A DNA stretch of 16,075 nt from CAJBVG01 sp044337515 (GCA_044337515.1 JBIINK010000050.1:1-16075); one strand, 5' to 3'; numbered from the stretch's first letter, positions 7,395-15,031 are shown. Numbers and translations are program-made. The notes: a model not told the origin generated them from the letters alone.

Positions 7395-8345
7395 ATGTCA
7401 ACTCAAAAACAACCAACGTTTCATTTCCCTAATCAAGTAGGATTTTATAGCGGAAAAGTACGTGATGTCTATAACATCAACAATCAATACTTAGTAATGC
7501 ATGCGAGCGATCGTATCTCTGCTTTTGATGTTATTTTACCTCGACCAATTCCTTACAAAGGACAAGTACTTAATCAGATTGCAGCACACTTTTTAATGGC
7601 TACAAAAGATATCGTGCCGAACTGGGTAGTTTCTGTACCTGATCCATCAGTTACTATTGGCTTACGTTGCGAAACCTATCCAGTGGAAATGGTTATACGT
7701 GGTTATTTAGCCGGACATGCGGCTCGTGAGTATAAAGCAGGACGAAGAAGTGTTTGTGGAGTTACTTTACCAGAAGGATTAAAAGAGAATGATCAATTGC
7801 CACATCCTATTATCACACCAACAACTAAAGCTCATGAGGGGCATGATGAGGACATCAGTAGAGAAGATATAATTGCTAAAGGTTTAGTAACTGAAGTTGA
7901 GTATGCACAATTAGAAGCTTACACCTTGGCTTTGTATAAAAAAGGGCAGGAGATGGCCGCTGATAAAGGATTAATACTTGTAGATACTAAATATGAATTC
8001 GGTAAAATTGGCGATAAAATTTATCTGATTGATGAAATTCATACACCGGATTCTTCTCGATATTTTTATGCCAATGGATATGCTGAACGTCAACAAAATA
8101 ACGAAGAACAGAAGCAATTATCGAAAGAATTTGTTCGCCAATGGTTAATTGAAAATGGATTTCAAGGAAAAGATGGTCAACAAGTTCCAGAAATGACTGA
8201 TGCTAAAATCACAGAGATTTCTGATCGATACATTGAACTTTTCGAACAAATTACTGGTAACACATTTGAGAAAGCAACCTTATCAAATGTTAACGAACGA
8301 ATTGAAAAGAACGTGAATTCAGCATTATCTGAATTATTAAAATAA
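7395..8345 (+). CDS. purC: Phosphoribosylaminoimidazole-succinocarboxamide synthase (SAICAR synthetase)
   Basis: Catalyses the ATP-dependent joining of CAIR and aspartate to give SAICAR in de novo purine synthesis. At 316 residues it belongs to the longer variant found in Bacteroidota and eukaryotes rather than the roughly 240-residue form. Key motifs in order: GKVRDVY nucleotide-binding loop (20-26), SDRISAFDVILPRPIPYKG (38-56), the VEMVIRGYLAGHAAREY segment (97-113), PTTKAHEGHDE (142-152), and DTKYEFG (197-203) followed by LIDEIHTPDSSRY (211-223). All are intact. The ATG at 7395 is the only sensible start. It lies between phoH and the STAS gene (20 bp to the next start), so it is probably co-transcribed with them. 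Confidence 0.96.
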   Translation: MSTQKQPTFHFPNQVGFYSGKVRDVYNINNQYLVMHASDRISAFDVILPRPIPYKGQVLNQIAAHFLMATKDIVPNWVVSVPDPSVTIGLRCETYPVEMVIRGYLAGHAAREYKAGRRSVCGVTLPEGLKENDQLPHPIITPTTKAHEGHDEDISREDIIAKGLVTEVEYAQLEAYTLALYKKGQEMAADKGLILVDTKYEFGKIGDKIYLIDEIHTPDSSRYFYANGYAERQQNNEEQKQLSKEFVRQWLIENGFQGKDGQQVPEMTDAKITEISDRYIELFEQITGNTFEKATLSNVNERIEKNVNSALSELLK

Positions 8346-8365
8346 ATTTATTGTAATTTAGTAGT

Positions 8366-8755
8366 ATGAGATTCGAATTAGATAAACACGAGAAATACGT
8401 ATTAATAAAGCCGTTAGACGTGGAAGAGTTAAACTCTGAAACAGCTCCAAAGCTAAAGTCTGAGTTATTATTAATACATACCGAAGGTATATACAACATC
8501 ATTTTAGATTTAAGTCATGTACATACCGTTGATGAATCCGGTGCAAGTGCATTACTTTCTGCGAACCGTTTATGTAGAAATTATGAAGGCACTTTTGTGT
8601 TAACAGGTGTTCATTCTGAAATCCAAAAACTACTTAGCTTATCCTCTACCGATAATTATTTCAATATTGTCCCAACCCTTACAGAGGCAATAGATTTTAT
8701 CTTTATGGAAGAAATTGAAAGAGATTTACGTAAAGAGATGGGTGGAGAAGAGTAA
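8366..8755 (+). CDS. STAS-domain anti-sigma factor antagonist-like protein
   Basis: A 129-residue protein with a single STAS domain covering about residues 3-110, the fold of SpoIIAA and RsbV. The core ILDLSHVHTVDESGASALL (46-64) is the characteristic strand-loop-helix. Ser58 in Asp-Glu-Ser-Gly corresponds to the serine phosphorylated in SpoIIAA, so control by a partner kinase or phosphatase is possible. No anti-sigma kinase is found nearby, so the partner is unknown. A charged C-terminal tail (IERDLRKEMGGEE) extends past the fold. It sits 20 bp after purC and 12 bp before rnz. Its pairing with RNase Z is, as I recall, common in Bacteroidota. Confidence 0.85.
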   Translation: MRFELDKHEKYVLIKPLDVEELNSETAPKLKSELLLIHTEGIYNIILDLSHVHTVDESGASALLSANRLCRNYEGTFVLTGVHSEIQKLLSLSSTDNYFNIVPTLTEAIDFIFMEEIERDLRKEMGGEE

Positions 8756-8767
8756 TATTTGTTAAGT

Positions 8768-9685
8768 ATGAGTAATTTCGAAGTTTTTGTATTAGGTAGT
8801 AGTTCTGCAACTCCTGCATATAACAGAAATCCTAGTGCTCAATTATTAACCATTAATGATAAATATTATTTAATTGATTGCGGTGAAGCCACTCAAAATC
8901 AATTAAATAAATTCAAAATCAAATCTTCTAAAATCGATTATATTTTCATCTCACATTTACACGGTGATCATTACCTTGGCTTAATTGGATTACTTTCTAC
9001 CATGCATCTAAATGGTCGTATTAAAGAAATTCATGTCTTCGGTCCACCACAACTTAAAGAGATTATTGATTTGCAACTGATGGTTTCCGAAACCAAACTT
9101 CGCTATGAAGTTATTTATCATTTTACGCATACCGAATACTCCGAACAAGTTTTTGAAAACAATGATGTTATCGTAGAAACTATTGTTTTAAACCATCGCA
9201 TACCAACAACAGGATATTTTTTCAAAGAAAAACTTCGTAAAAGAAAAATCAATACCGCTAAAATCGAAGAGTATGATATTCCATTGGAATATATTCCATT
9301 ATTAAAAAATGGTATAGACTTTTCAGATAAGCACGGAAATACAATTCCAAACCAAGAGTTAACATTTGATCCCAACCCAATTCGCAGTTTTGCGTATTGC
9401 TCGGATACACTTTATAATGAAAATTTCCTGGAACAAATTGATGGCGTAAATTTCCTTTATCACGAAGCTACTTTCCTTCACGACCTTATTGATAGAGCCG
9501 CTGAAACCTACCATACCACTGCATTACAAGCAGCAATCATCGCTAAAAAGGCAAACGCAAAACAACTCATGATTGGGCATTTCTCTGCACGTTACAAAGA
9601 CATTGAACCACTCCTCGAAGAAGCCAAAACAGAATTTTCGAATACGGTGTTGGCTATTGAAGGCGAAAGATATTTAATATGTTAA
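8768..9685 (+). CDS. rnz: Ribonuclease Z
   Basis: A 305-residue tRNA 3'-endonuclease of the metallo-beta-lactamase superfamily, the usual RNase Z length. It cuts tRNA precursors after the discriminator base. Zinc ligands are visible: HLHGDH gives His63, His65, Asp67 and His68, then His143 (LNHRIPTTGYFF), Asp213 (SDTLYN) and His271 (IGHFSARY). The YHEATF motif at 231-236 and the flexible-arm region near 155-180 are also typical. The ATG at 8768 is chosen over an in-frame TTG at 8759 because family members begin directly with F-x-V-x-x-LGSSSATP. It is the last gene of the phoH-purC-STAS-rnz set. Its final codons and TAA lie in the left inverted-repeat arm of the downstream element, so the C-terminus Leu-Ile-Cys is repeat-derived. 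Confidence 0.96.
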   Translation: MSNFEVFVLGSSSATPAYNRNPSAQLLTINDKYYLIDCGEATQNQLNKFKIKSSKIDYIFISHLHGDHYLGLIGLLSTMHLNGRIKEIHVFGPPQLKEIIDLQLMVSETKLRYEVIYHFTHTEYSEQVFENNDVIVETIVLNHRIPTTGYFFKEKLRKRKINTAKIEEYDIPLEYIPLLKNGIDFSDKHGNTIPNQELTFDPNPIRSFAYCSDTLYNENFLEQIDGVNFLYHEATFLHDLIDRAAETYHTTALQAAIIAKKANAKQLMIGHFSARYKDIEPLLEEAKTEFSNTVLAIEGERYLIC

Positions 9686-9753
9686 TATGTTAATGGGATA
9701 ATATGTTAATGGCAATTTAATGTGTTAATGTGTTAATAGGATAATATGTTAAT
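9675..9753 (-). repeat. Left inverted-repeat array (ATTAACATATTA family)
   Basis: Two blocks in the orientation opposite to the array at 10171-10420. Read on the minus strand, each contains ATTAACATATTATCC followed by further ATTAAC(A/C) units. Block 9675-9710 is an exact reverse complement of 10385-10420. The array starts inside the last codons of rnz and runs up to the possible ATG codons of the four-helix-bundle gene. Confidence 0.85.
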
Positions 9754-9754
9754 G

Positions 9755-9784
9755 AAAAAAAAGTTGCATAAATGCAGTTTTTTT
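9755..9784 (+). terminator. Terminator-like hairpin between rnz and the four-helix-bundle gene
   Basis: An A8 run (9755-9762), TGCA (9765-9768), loop TAAA, TGCA (9773-9776), then a T7 run (9778-9784). The A and T runs can extend the short stem. The T run after a hairpin fits a weak intrinsic terminator for the rnz transcript. It would lie inside the coding region if the upstream start codons at 9746 or 9752 were used, which favours the start at 9812. Confidence 0.4.
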
Positions 9785-9811
9785 AATGATTATATTTTCT
9801 TTAATTTGGAT

Positions 9812-10177
9812 ATGAGAGGTAGAAAAGAGACTGGGAATCCAATATTAGATAAGACTTTAGCATTATCAGTTATGATAGTGAAGTTTTGTGATCAATTGAA
9901 TACTGATAATAAAAGAGATATTGCAAAACAGCTATTGCGTTCAGGCACATCAATAGGTGCAAATATACGTGAAGCACAGAATCCAGAAAGCAATGCAGAC
10001 TTTATTCATAAATTTAAAATAGCTTCAAAAGAAATAAAAGAAACTGAATATTGGCTAGATATAATTGAAGTATGTTACGAGAAATATAACATTGAAGACA
10101 TTTCTAAATTATTGAATGAAGTGGCAAAAATCACAAATGCAATAATTACTACCATGAAATCCAAATTGAAAAATTAG
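9812..10177 (+). CDS. Four-helix-bundle protein, 23S rRNA intervening-sequence family
   Basis: About 121 residues of the four-helix-bundle family named after proteins encoded in 23S rRNA intervening sequences; the Avd accessory protein of diversity-generating retroelements belongs to the same family. The hallmark is QLLRSGTSIGANIREAQNPE, followed at a short distance by FIHKFKIASKEIKETEYWL, with heptad-like helices before and after. The ATG at 9812 is preferred: earlier in-frame ATGs (9746, 9752) lie within the repeat and would add about 20 atypical residues over a terminator-like hairpin. The gene is enclosed by inverted repeat arrays, and its TAG stop belongs to the first unit of the right array. 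No rRNA, reverse transcriptase or variable repeat is nearby. Its molecular function is unknown; nucleic-acid or partner-protein binding is a guess from relatives. Confidence 0.88.
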   Translation: MRGRKETGNPILDKTLALSVMIVKFCDQLNTDNKRDIAKQLLRSGTSIGANIREAQNPESNADFIHKFKIASKEIKETEYWLDIIEVCYEKYNIEDISKLLNEVAKITNAIITTMKSKLKN

Positions 10178-10420
10178 ATTAACATATTATCCCATTAACA
10201 TATTAACAAATTAGATTAACATATTATCCCCTCGTCTATGGCCGAGGCAGGCATTAACATATTAATAAATTAGATTAACATATTATCCCATTAACATATT
10301 AACAAATTAAATTAACATATTATCCAATTAACACATTAACATATTAAATTAACATATTATCCCATTAACACATTAACATATTGAATTAACATATTATCCC
10401 ATTAACATATTAACATATTA
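10171..10420 (+). repeat. Tandem 37-bp repeat array (six units) with one 22-bp cassette
   Basis: Six direct units start at 10171, 10208, 10267, 10304, 10341 and 10378. Five are 37 bp; the second is 59 bp because a 22-bp GC-rich cassette (10231-10252) is inserted after TCCC. Within a unit the core ATTAACATATTA occurs twice, separated by TCCC. Units 1-3 are almost identical and units 4-6 have a few changes. The array starts at the stop codon of the four-helix-bundle gene and ends with the stop codon of the minus-strand MCE gene. Confidence 0.92.
10231..10252 (+). repeat. 22-bp GC-rich cassette, copy 1
   Basis: Begins CTCGTCTATGGCCGAGGCAG and is 68% GC within very AT-rich repeats. With the preceding C it contains the short inverted repeat CCTCG / CGAGG around an 8-nt loop. 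It is identical to the three copies at 15907-16046 and sits at the same place in the 37-bp unit. Confidence 0.9.
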
Positions 10421-11413
10421 TTTTGACGAAGTCGAAGTGCTGTCCGGGTCCTTATACTTCTTACCACCGCCACCAAATAACGATAGGCTTACGTAACGTT
10501 TAGGATTTAAGCGAAGATCAACAAGGAGTTTATCTAAGTCTTTAGAAGATTGATTAAGATTTTTGTAGAGCATTTCATCATTCACCAACATACCTAAGGT
10601 TCCTTGTCCAGTATTGATTTTTTCGGTGATGATGGCAATATCAGATAATGCTTTATTTGCACGATCAATGGTTTCAACGAAGTTAACCTTGGTTAGTGAA
10701 TCGCTGATTTGATCAATGTTTTGAAGGATATTAGTAATCTTCTCGTTGTTATTTTTAAGGTTCGTACTTATACTCTCAATATTATTTGTAATAACTTTAA
10801 AACGTGCTGCTTGGAATTTAACCATTGAATCTACGCGTGTAGAAGTAATTTCTAAAGTTTCTATGCTACGTTTTATACTAGCAAAACTCTCGTCAATATT
10901 CATTCTGAAATTTGGATTCAAAATGTATTGAACAGAAACTAAAATAGAATCTACCGTTCCTAATAATTGTTCTGCTTTTTGCTTGATAGGTAATACTTGT
11001 GAATTCACCGACTCTGCGAGACTCATCTCCATATCGGTCCTAATGGTGTCACCTTCTTCTATAAATGTCCTAGAATCGCCTAAAAAGAGCTCTATGGCTT
11101 TTGCACCAAGCAAATCCTGACTAACAATTTTTGCAATAGTATTATCTGGTATTTGTAATTCTGGTTTAATGGTTAAACGAGCAATAATGGTTCCTCTACT
11201 TGATAAAGAGAGTTTAGTGATTTTACCAATAACAAATCCGTTGTATAAAATTGAATTTGATTCTTTAATTCCGTTGATTTGTGCGTATTCAGCATAAATA
11301 TCTACTGTATCCGTAAATATATCTTTCCCTTTAAGATAATTGTACCCTAATATTAATATAGTTACCGCAAATACGGTTATAATCCCAACTTTAGTTTCGT
11401 TATTTATTTTCAC
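10418..11413 (-). CDS. MCE (MlaD-like) family lipid-transport protein
   Basis: About 331 residues. MCE-domain proteins form hexameric rings that move phospholipids between the inner and outer membranes. An N-terminal membrane anchor (KVGIITVFAVTILILGYNYL, about residues 8-27) is followed by one MCE domain (about 32-115, with NGFVIGKITKLSL and QDLLGAKAIELFLGD). Then come a long helical, coiled-coil-prone region and a C-terminal GQGTLGMLVNDEMLYKNLN segment common in Bacteroidota homologues. The GTG at 11413 is chosen because homologues begin M-K-I-x-N-E-x-K-V-G, as I recall, and because the in-frame TTG at 11434 lies within a TAnnTTTG box. It lies downstream of the amidase gene on the same strand. 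No MlaE/MlaF genes are in the window. Its stop codon is the end of the repeat array. Confidence 0.9.
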   Translation of the reverse strand: MKINNETKVGIITVFAVTILILGYNYLKGKDIFTDTVDIYAEYAQINGIKESNSILYNGFVIGKITKLSLSSRGTIIARLTIKPELQIPDNTIAKIVSQDLLGAKAIELFLGDSRTFIEEGDTIRTDMEMSLAESVNSQVLPIKQKAEQLLGTVDSILVSVQYILNPNFRMNIDESFASIKRSIETLEITSTRVDSMVKFQAARFKVITNNIESISTNLKNNNEKITNILQNIDQISDSLTKVNFVETIDRANKALSDIAIITEKINTGQGTLGMLVNDEMLYKNLNQSSKDLDKLLVDLRLNPKRYVSLSLFGGGGKKYKDPDSTSTSSK

Positions 11414-11431
11414 AGTATAGAAAATTTTAGA

Positions 11432-11439
11432 CAAAGGTA
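11432..11439 (-). promoter_or_regulatory. Possible -7 element of the MCE gene
   Basis: TACCTTTG on the minus strand fits TAnnTTTG and lies just past the amidase stop codon, 18 nt before the GTG at 11413. No -33 TTTG is seen at 19-21 nt, so this would be at best a partial internal promoter of the amidase-MCE pair. Confidence 0.35.
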
Positions 11440-11440
11440 A

Positions 11441-12226
11441 CTATTTTTCCTTCTCGAGGTCCTCTTTATAGGTTTTAAAAGCCAAATATATGGATTTGGC
11501 GATGTTATTCTGACCATCTTCTGAACTTAAAAATTCCTCATCATCTTTATTCGTTAAGAACCCACTCTCTATAAGGATTGAAGGCATATTGGTTTTGTAC
11601 AATACAATGAATCCAGCTTGTTTTACACCTCTATTGTAACGTTTTAGTTTCGTAGTGAATTGCTCCTGAACTTTTTGAGCTAAGTATAAACTCTTATCGA
11701 TGTTTACATTTTGGTATAAGGAGAAGATAATATAGGCTTCAGTTGATTTAGGGTCGAATCCATCATAATTCTTTTCATAGTTATCCTCTAATAAGATTAC
11801 CGAGTTTTCTCGCTTTGCTACGTTTAAATTTGCTTCCGACACGTGTAATCCCATTGCATAGGTTTCAGAGCCATAGGCAGCTTTATTCGCATTGGCATTG
11901 CAGTGTAAGGAGATGAAAAGGTCTGCTTTAGCTCGGTTTGCGATATTAGCACGTTCTATCAAATCAATAAATTCATCGGTTTTACGAGTATATATAACTC
12001 TGATGTCAGGATAATTGTCTTCTAATTGCTTCCCTAATTTTAAGGCTAATGCAAGTGTAACATCCTTTTCATGCGAATGTCCGCCAATACAACCCACGTC
12101 GTGTCCACCATGACCTGCATCGATAACAACGGTTTTAATTCTATAGGGTGCACCAACAAATGCTGAACTAGTTTTGTTAAACAACACGATGATAATGAGT
12201 AGAATGGATAATTGTATTTTCTTCAC
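11441..12226 (-). CDS. N-acetylmuramoyl-L-alanine amidase (Amidase_3)
   Basis: A 261-residue secreted zinc amidase that cleaves the amide bond between muramic acid and L-alanine in peptidoglycan, as AmiC/CwlM-type enzymes do. Residues 1-22 are a signal peptide. The catalytic domain starts at TVVIDAGHGG, with zinc ligands His39, Glu53 (SHEKD) and His108 (FISLHCNAN) and the catalytic glutamate Glu220 (SILIESGFL). All are present and the domain length is normal, with no added SPOR or LysM domain. The start is a GTG at 12226, directly before a classic Lys-Lys-Ile signal peptide. It is the first gene of an amidase-MCE pair and is divergent from lptD with about 60 bp between the starts. Pairing of this amidase with MCE and LptD genes suggests joint envelope upkeep. 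Confidence 0.94.
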   Translation of the reverse strand: MKKIQLSILLIIIVLFNKTSSAFVGAPYRIKTVVIDAGHGGHDVGCIGGHSHEKDVTLALALKLGKQLEDNYPDIRVIYTRKTDEFIDLIERANIANRAKADLFISLHCNANANKAAYGSETYAMGLHVSEANLNVAKRENSVILLEDNYEKNYDGFDPKSTEAYIIFSLYQNVNIDKSLYLAQKVQEQFTTKLKRYNRGVKQAGFIVLYKTNMPSILIESGFLTNKDDEEFLSSEDGQNNIAKSIYLAFKTYKEDLEKEK

Positions 12227-12263
12227 GGTACTAATATTCCTTATTTTTTCGTTAATTCGCTTG

Positions 12264-12271
12264 CAAAAATA
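12264..12271 (-). promoter_or_regulatory. Possible -7 element of the amidase gene
   Basis: TATTTTTG on the minus strand matches TAnnTTTG, 37 nt before the GTG at 12226. A TTTC at 12292-12289 lies 17 nt upstream, a poor and slightly close -33 box. Confidence 0.35.
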
Positions 12272-12286
12272 GTATTCATAACCGAA

Positions 12287-14893
12287 TTGAAACGATTAAT
12301 ATTCCTTTTTTCACTTTTGTTTGTAATTATTTTCGTTTTTAATAGCGATTTGAAGGCTATTAACCGAAAATGGACAGCTATTTCTGTTGACACCCTCATA
12401 ACGAATACTTCTACTGATACATTATCCGGCTTAACGAAAAAATTGGATTCTATATCCATCAGTGCCAATAGTAAAAATGCCATCGACGAACCCATAAAGT
12501 ACAATGCAAAAGATTCTATCGTCTATGACATTGTAAACTCAATGGTCTATTTATACAATGGTGCCGAAGTGTTTTATGGAACTATTAACCTTAAAGCAGA
12601 TTACATCATTATTGATCAACGTAAAAAACTGGTGTACGCACAAGGCGTAAAAGACAGTACAGGTAAGGTTGTAGGTAAACCTGTATTCTCTGATAACGGA
12701 CAAGTTTACAATTCCGAGGAGATGATGTACAACTTTGAAACCCGTAAAGGTAAAATCAAAGAAGTAACAACCAATGAAGGTCAAGGATATCTATTAGCCG
12801 ATGATGTAAAGAAAAATGAATACGATGAAGTATTTATACGCAATGGAAAGTTCACTACCTGTAATTTACCTCATCCACATTTTTACATCAACCTTACAAA
12901 AGCAAAGAACATAACCGATAAAACAGTTTCAGGACCTGCATATTTAGTGGTAGAAGATGTTCCATTGCCATTAGCTATTCCATTCGGATTTTTTCCTCGT
13001 AAGAGCGGAAGATCATCTGGTATATTAATGCCAGAAATTGGTGAAGACCGTGAGCTTGGATTTTTCTTACGTAACGGCGGTTACTATTTGGGTATTAATG
13101 AGTTTTTCGATTTAGCGCTTCGTGGTGATATTTATTCGAAAGGGAGTTATGGTTTTAATGCCGCTTCGCGATATAATGTAAAATACAAATACAACGGTAA
13201 TTTCAATACCTCATTTACCGACAGACGATTCGGTGAACCGAATACTGCATCTTTCATTCGTAATAAAGATTTTTCTATTCGTTGGAACCATAACCAAGAC
13301 CCCAAAGCCATACCAGGCACACGTTTCAGTGCCTCAGTAAATATTGCTACTCGTAACAATTATCGTAATAACATTACTACCAATATTCAGAGCATTACTC
13401 AGAATAACTTAAACTCTTCTATCAGTTTTTCGAAAATGTGGGATGGCTCACCATTCTCTTTAAGTGGTTCGATGACACATGCTCAAAACTTAACCAATGG
13501 TACGGTTTCCTTAGGTTTGCCGAACGTTAGTTTCAACATGTCGAGAATATTCCCATTCGAACCTAAAAATAGAGTAGGAGATCAGAAATGGTTTCACCGA
13601 ATTGGTGTGAGTTATTCTGCAGATGCATTAAATAGAATTAGCACTTATGATAGTTTGTTGTTCAAAAAAGAAACACTAAAAGATTTCCAAAATGGAATTC
13701 GTCACAGTATTCCAATCTCTACATCATTCAACGCCTTTAAATATTTAACATTAAGTCCGTTCGTAAACTATACCGAACGTTGGTACTTTAATTCGGTAGA
13801 AAAAAATTGGAATGGTGAAAGTCTAGTAACCGATACAGTACAAGGATTTGCTCGTTCTGGTGAATACAATGGTGGTATTAGTATGTCGACACGTATATAT
13901 GGTATGTATCCAGTTAACAAAGCTGGAATCATGGCTGTTCGTCACGTGATGACACCCTCAATAAGCTACTCATATCGTCCAGATTTTTCGGAAAGTAGTT
14001 TCGGATATTATAAAACAGTTCAATCTGATACCACTGGTAAAACTTCTTTGTATTCTATTTTCGAAAACAATAATGGATTATTTGGATCACCAGGTGGTGG
14101 TAAATCGAGTATGTTATCCTATACCTTGGATAATAATTTAGAGATGAAAATCAAGAAAGAAACCGATACGGGTTCTGTTATTAAAAAGATTAGATTATTT
14201 GATAGTTTCCGTTTTTCTGGGAGTTATAACATGGCTGCCGATTCCTTAAGATTATCCGACATATTTGCTTCTGCGCGTACAGTATTATTTGAGAAAGTTA
14301 ATATCGATGTAAGTGCGGTGTTCGATTTGTATTCTCTTCAAGCTGATACGTTTGGAACATATCACAAAGTAAATCAATTCGAATATAAAACCAATAATCG
14401 TTTAGCGCGATTAAAACAAGCTAGTGTTTCTATTGGTACCAGTTTAAATCCCGATGCCTTTAAAGAAAAAAGCGCATCAGCAGTAAAAACTGCTCCTAAA
14501 AACAAATACGATTATGCAGAACTAGAAATGCTAAATCGTTACCCTCAATATTATGTGGATTGGACTATTCCTTGGAACATTGCCATCAATTATGTGTTGT
14601 CGTATTCTCGTCCGTTGAAAACATCAACCACACAACAATCGATTAACTTTAATGGCGATGTAAGCATCACACAAAAATGGAAAATTGGATTTACCAGTGG
14701 TTATGATTTTACCAATAGTAAAATTACGCCTACAGCTTTAAATATTTATCGCGATTTACATTGTTGGGATTTAGCAATTAACTGGATACCGTTTGGTACA
14801 TATCAACGTTATAGTGTGGATTTAAAAGTAAGAGCCTCTATTCTGCAAGACTTAAAGTTAAGTAGGAGGAGAGAGTTTTATGAACGTAACTAA
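12287..14893 (+). CDS. lptD: LPS-assembly outer-membrane protein LptD
   Basis: About 868 residues, the outer-membrane translocon that inserts LPS, working with LptE and fed by the Lpt bridge. Residues 1 to about 24 are a signal peptide starting Lys-Arg-Leu-Ile-Phe. Residues about 70-190 form the periplasmic OstA/LptA-like jellyroll, with the NGAEVFYGTINLKADYIIID segment and the TTCNLPHPHFYI turn. The LptD signature follows (LPLAIPFGFFPRKSGRSSG and MPEIGEDRELGFFLRNGG, about 217-253), then a long beta-barrel to the end, closing with DLHCWDLAINWIPFG and LQDLKLSRRR. The start is a TTG at 12287, since no ATG is in frame near the signal peptide. A further in-frame TTG at 12212 would put 25 residues before it and overlap the amidase gene. 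The stop is at the edge of a repeat array. The protein appears complete. Confidence 0.93.
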   Translation: MKRLIFLFSLLFVIIFVFNSDLKAINRKWTAISVDTLITNTSTDTLSGLTKKLDSISISANSKNAIDEPIKYNAKDSIVYDIVNSMVYLYNGAEVFYGTINLKADYIIIDQRKKLVYAQGVKDSTGKVVGKPVFSDNGQVYNSEEMMYNFETRKGKIKEVTTNEGQGYLLADDVKKNEYDEVFIRNGKFTTCNLPHPHFYINLTKAKNITDKTVSGPAYLVVEDVPLPLAIPFGFFPRKSGRSSGILMPEIGEDRELGFFLRNGGYYLGINEFFDLALRGDIYSKGSYGFNAASRYNVKYKYNGNFNTSFTDRRFGEPNTASFIRNKDFSIRWNHNQDPKAIPGTRFSASVNIATRNNYRNNITTNIQSITQNNLNSSISFSKMWDGSPFSLSGSMTHAQNLTNGTVSLGLPNVSFNMSRIFPFEPKNRVGDQKWFHRIGVSYSADALNRISTYDSLLFKKETLKDFQNGIRHSIPISTSFNAFKYLTLSPFVNYTERWYFNSVEKNWNGESLVTDTVQGFARSGEYNGGISMSTRIYGMYPVNKAGIMAVRHVMTPSISYSYRPDFSESSFGYYKTVQSDTTGKTSLYSIFENNNGLFGSPGGGKSSMLSYTLDNNLEMKIKKETDTGSVIKKIRLFDSFRFSGSYNMAADSLRLSDIFASARTVLFEKVNIDVSAVFDLYSLQADTFGTYHKVNQFEYKTNNRLARLKQASVSIGTSLNPDAFKEKSASAVKTAPKNKYDYAELEMLNRYPQYYVDWTIPWNIAINYVLSYSRPLKTSTTQQSINFNGDVSITQKWKIGFTSGYDFTNSKITPTALNIYRDLHCWDLAINWIPFGTYQRYSVDLKVRASILQDLKLSRRREFYERN

Positions 14894-15017
14894 TTAGCCA
14901 ATGTGCTAATGTGCCAATTTGCCAATAAAGATTAGCACATTGACTCATTGAAAATTAGCACATTAAATATTGGCACATTAGCACATTGAGCATTGGCACA
15001 TTAGCAATGTGGCACAT
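14890..15017. repeat. Inverted and direct repeats (TGTGCTAAT family) between lptD and the DUF4197 gene
   Basis: A perfect 19-bp inverted repeat joins 14900-14918 (AATGTGCTAATGTGCCAAT) and 14969-14987. The 11-mer ATTAGCACATT occurs at 14931-14941, 14954-14964 and 14977-14987, and its complement at 14900-14910, so several hairpins are possible. The array starts at the TAA of lptD and ends about 15 bp before the next ATG. It is the same family as the hairpin at 5174-5262. Confidence 0.85.
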
Positions 15018-15031
15018 TTTAAAAATATATT

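Larger units (their letters stand above)
9675..10420. mobile_element. Candidate IVS-like element: four-helix-bundle gene inside long inverted repeats
   Basis: A 746-bp segment bounded by a perfect 36-bp inverted repeat (9675-9710 with 10385-10420). Inside, the second left block 9714-9753 pairs with 10311-10350 (38 of 40) or with 10348-10387 (37 of 40), so an RNA across it could fold into a stem of about 67 bp. The only gene inside encodes a protein of the 23S rRNA intervening-sequence family. Each outer end overlaps the stop codon of a neighbouring gene (rnz and the MCE gene). No transposase and no clear target duplication are seen, so mobility is inferred only. Confidence 0.45.

Noticed and set aside
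9812..10177. Avd accessory gene of a diversity-generating retroelement
   Set aside because: Same protein family, but there is no reverse transcriptase, template repeat or variable repeat in the window.
10171..10420. CRISPR array
   Set aside because: Units follow each other directly with no unique spacers, and no cas gene is in the window; this is a tandem repeat.
9675..10420. Classical insertion sequence
   Set aside because: Inverted ends are present, but no transposase is encoded and no clear target duplication is visible at the flanks (GATATT against TTTTGA).
12212..12286. 25-residue N-terminal extension of LptD from an upstream TTG
   Set aside because: It would place residues before a clear signal peptide and overlap the start of the divergent amidase gene.
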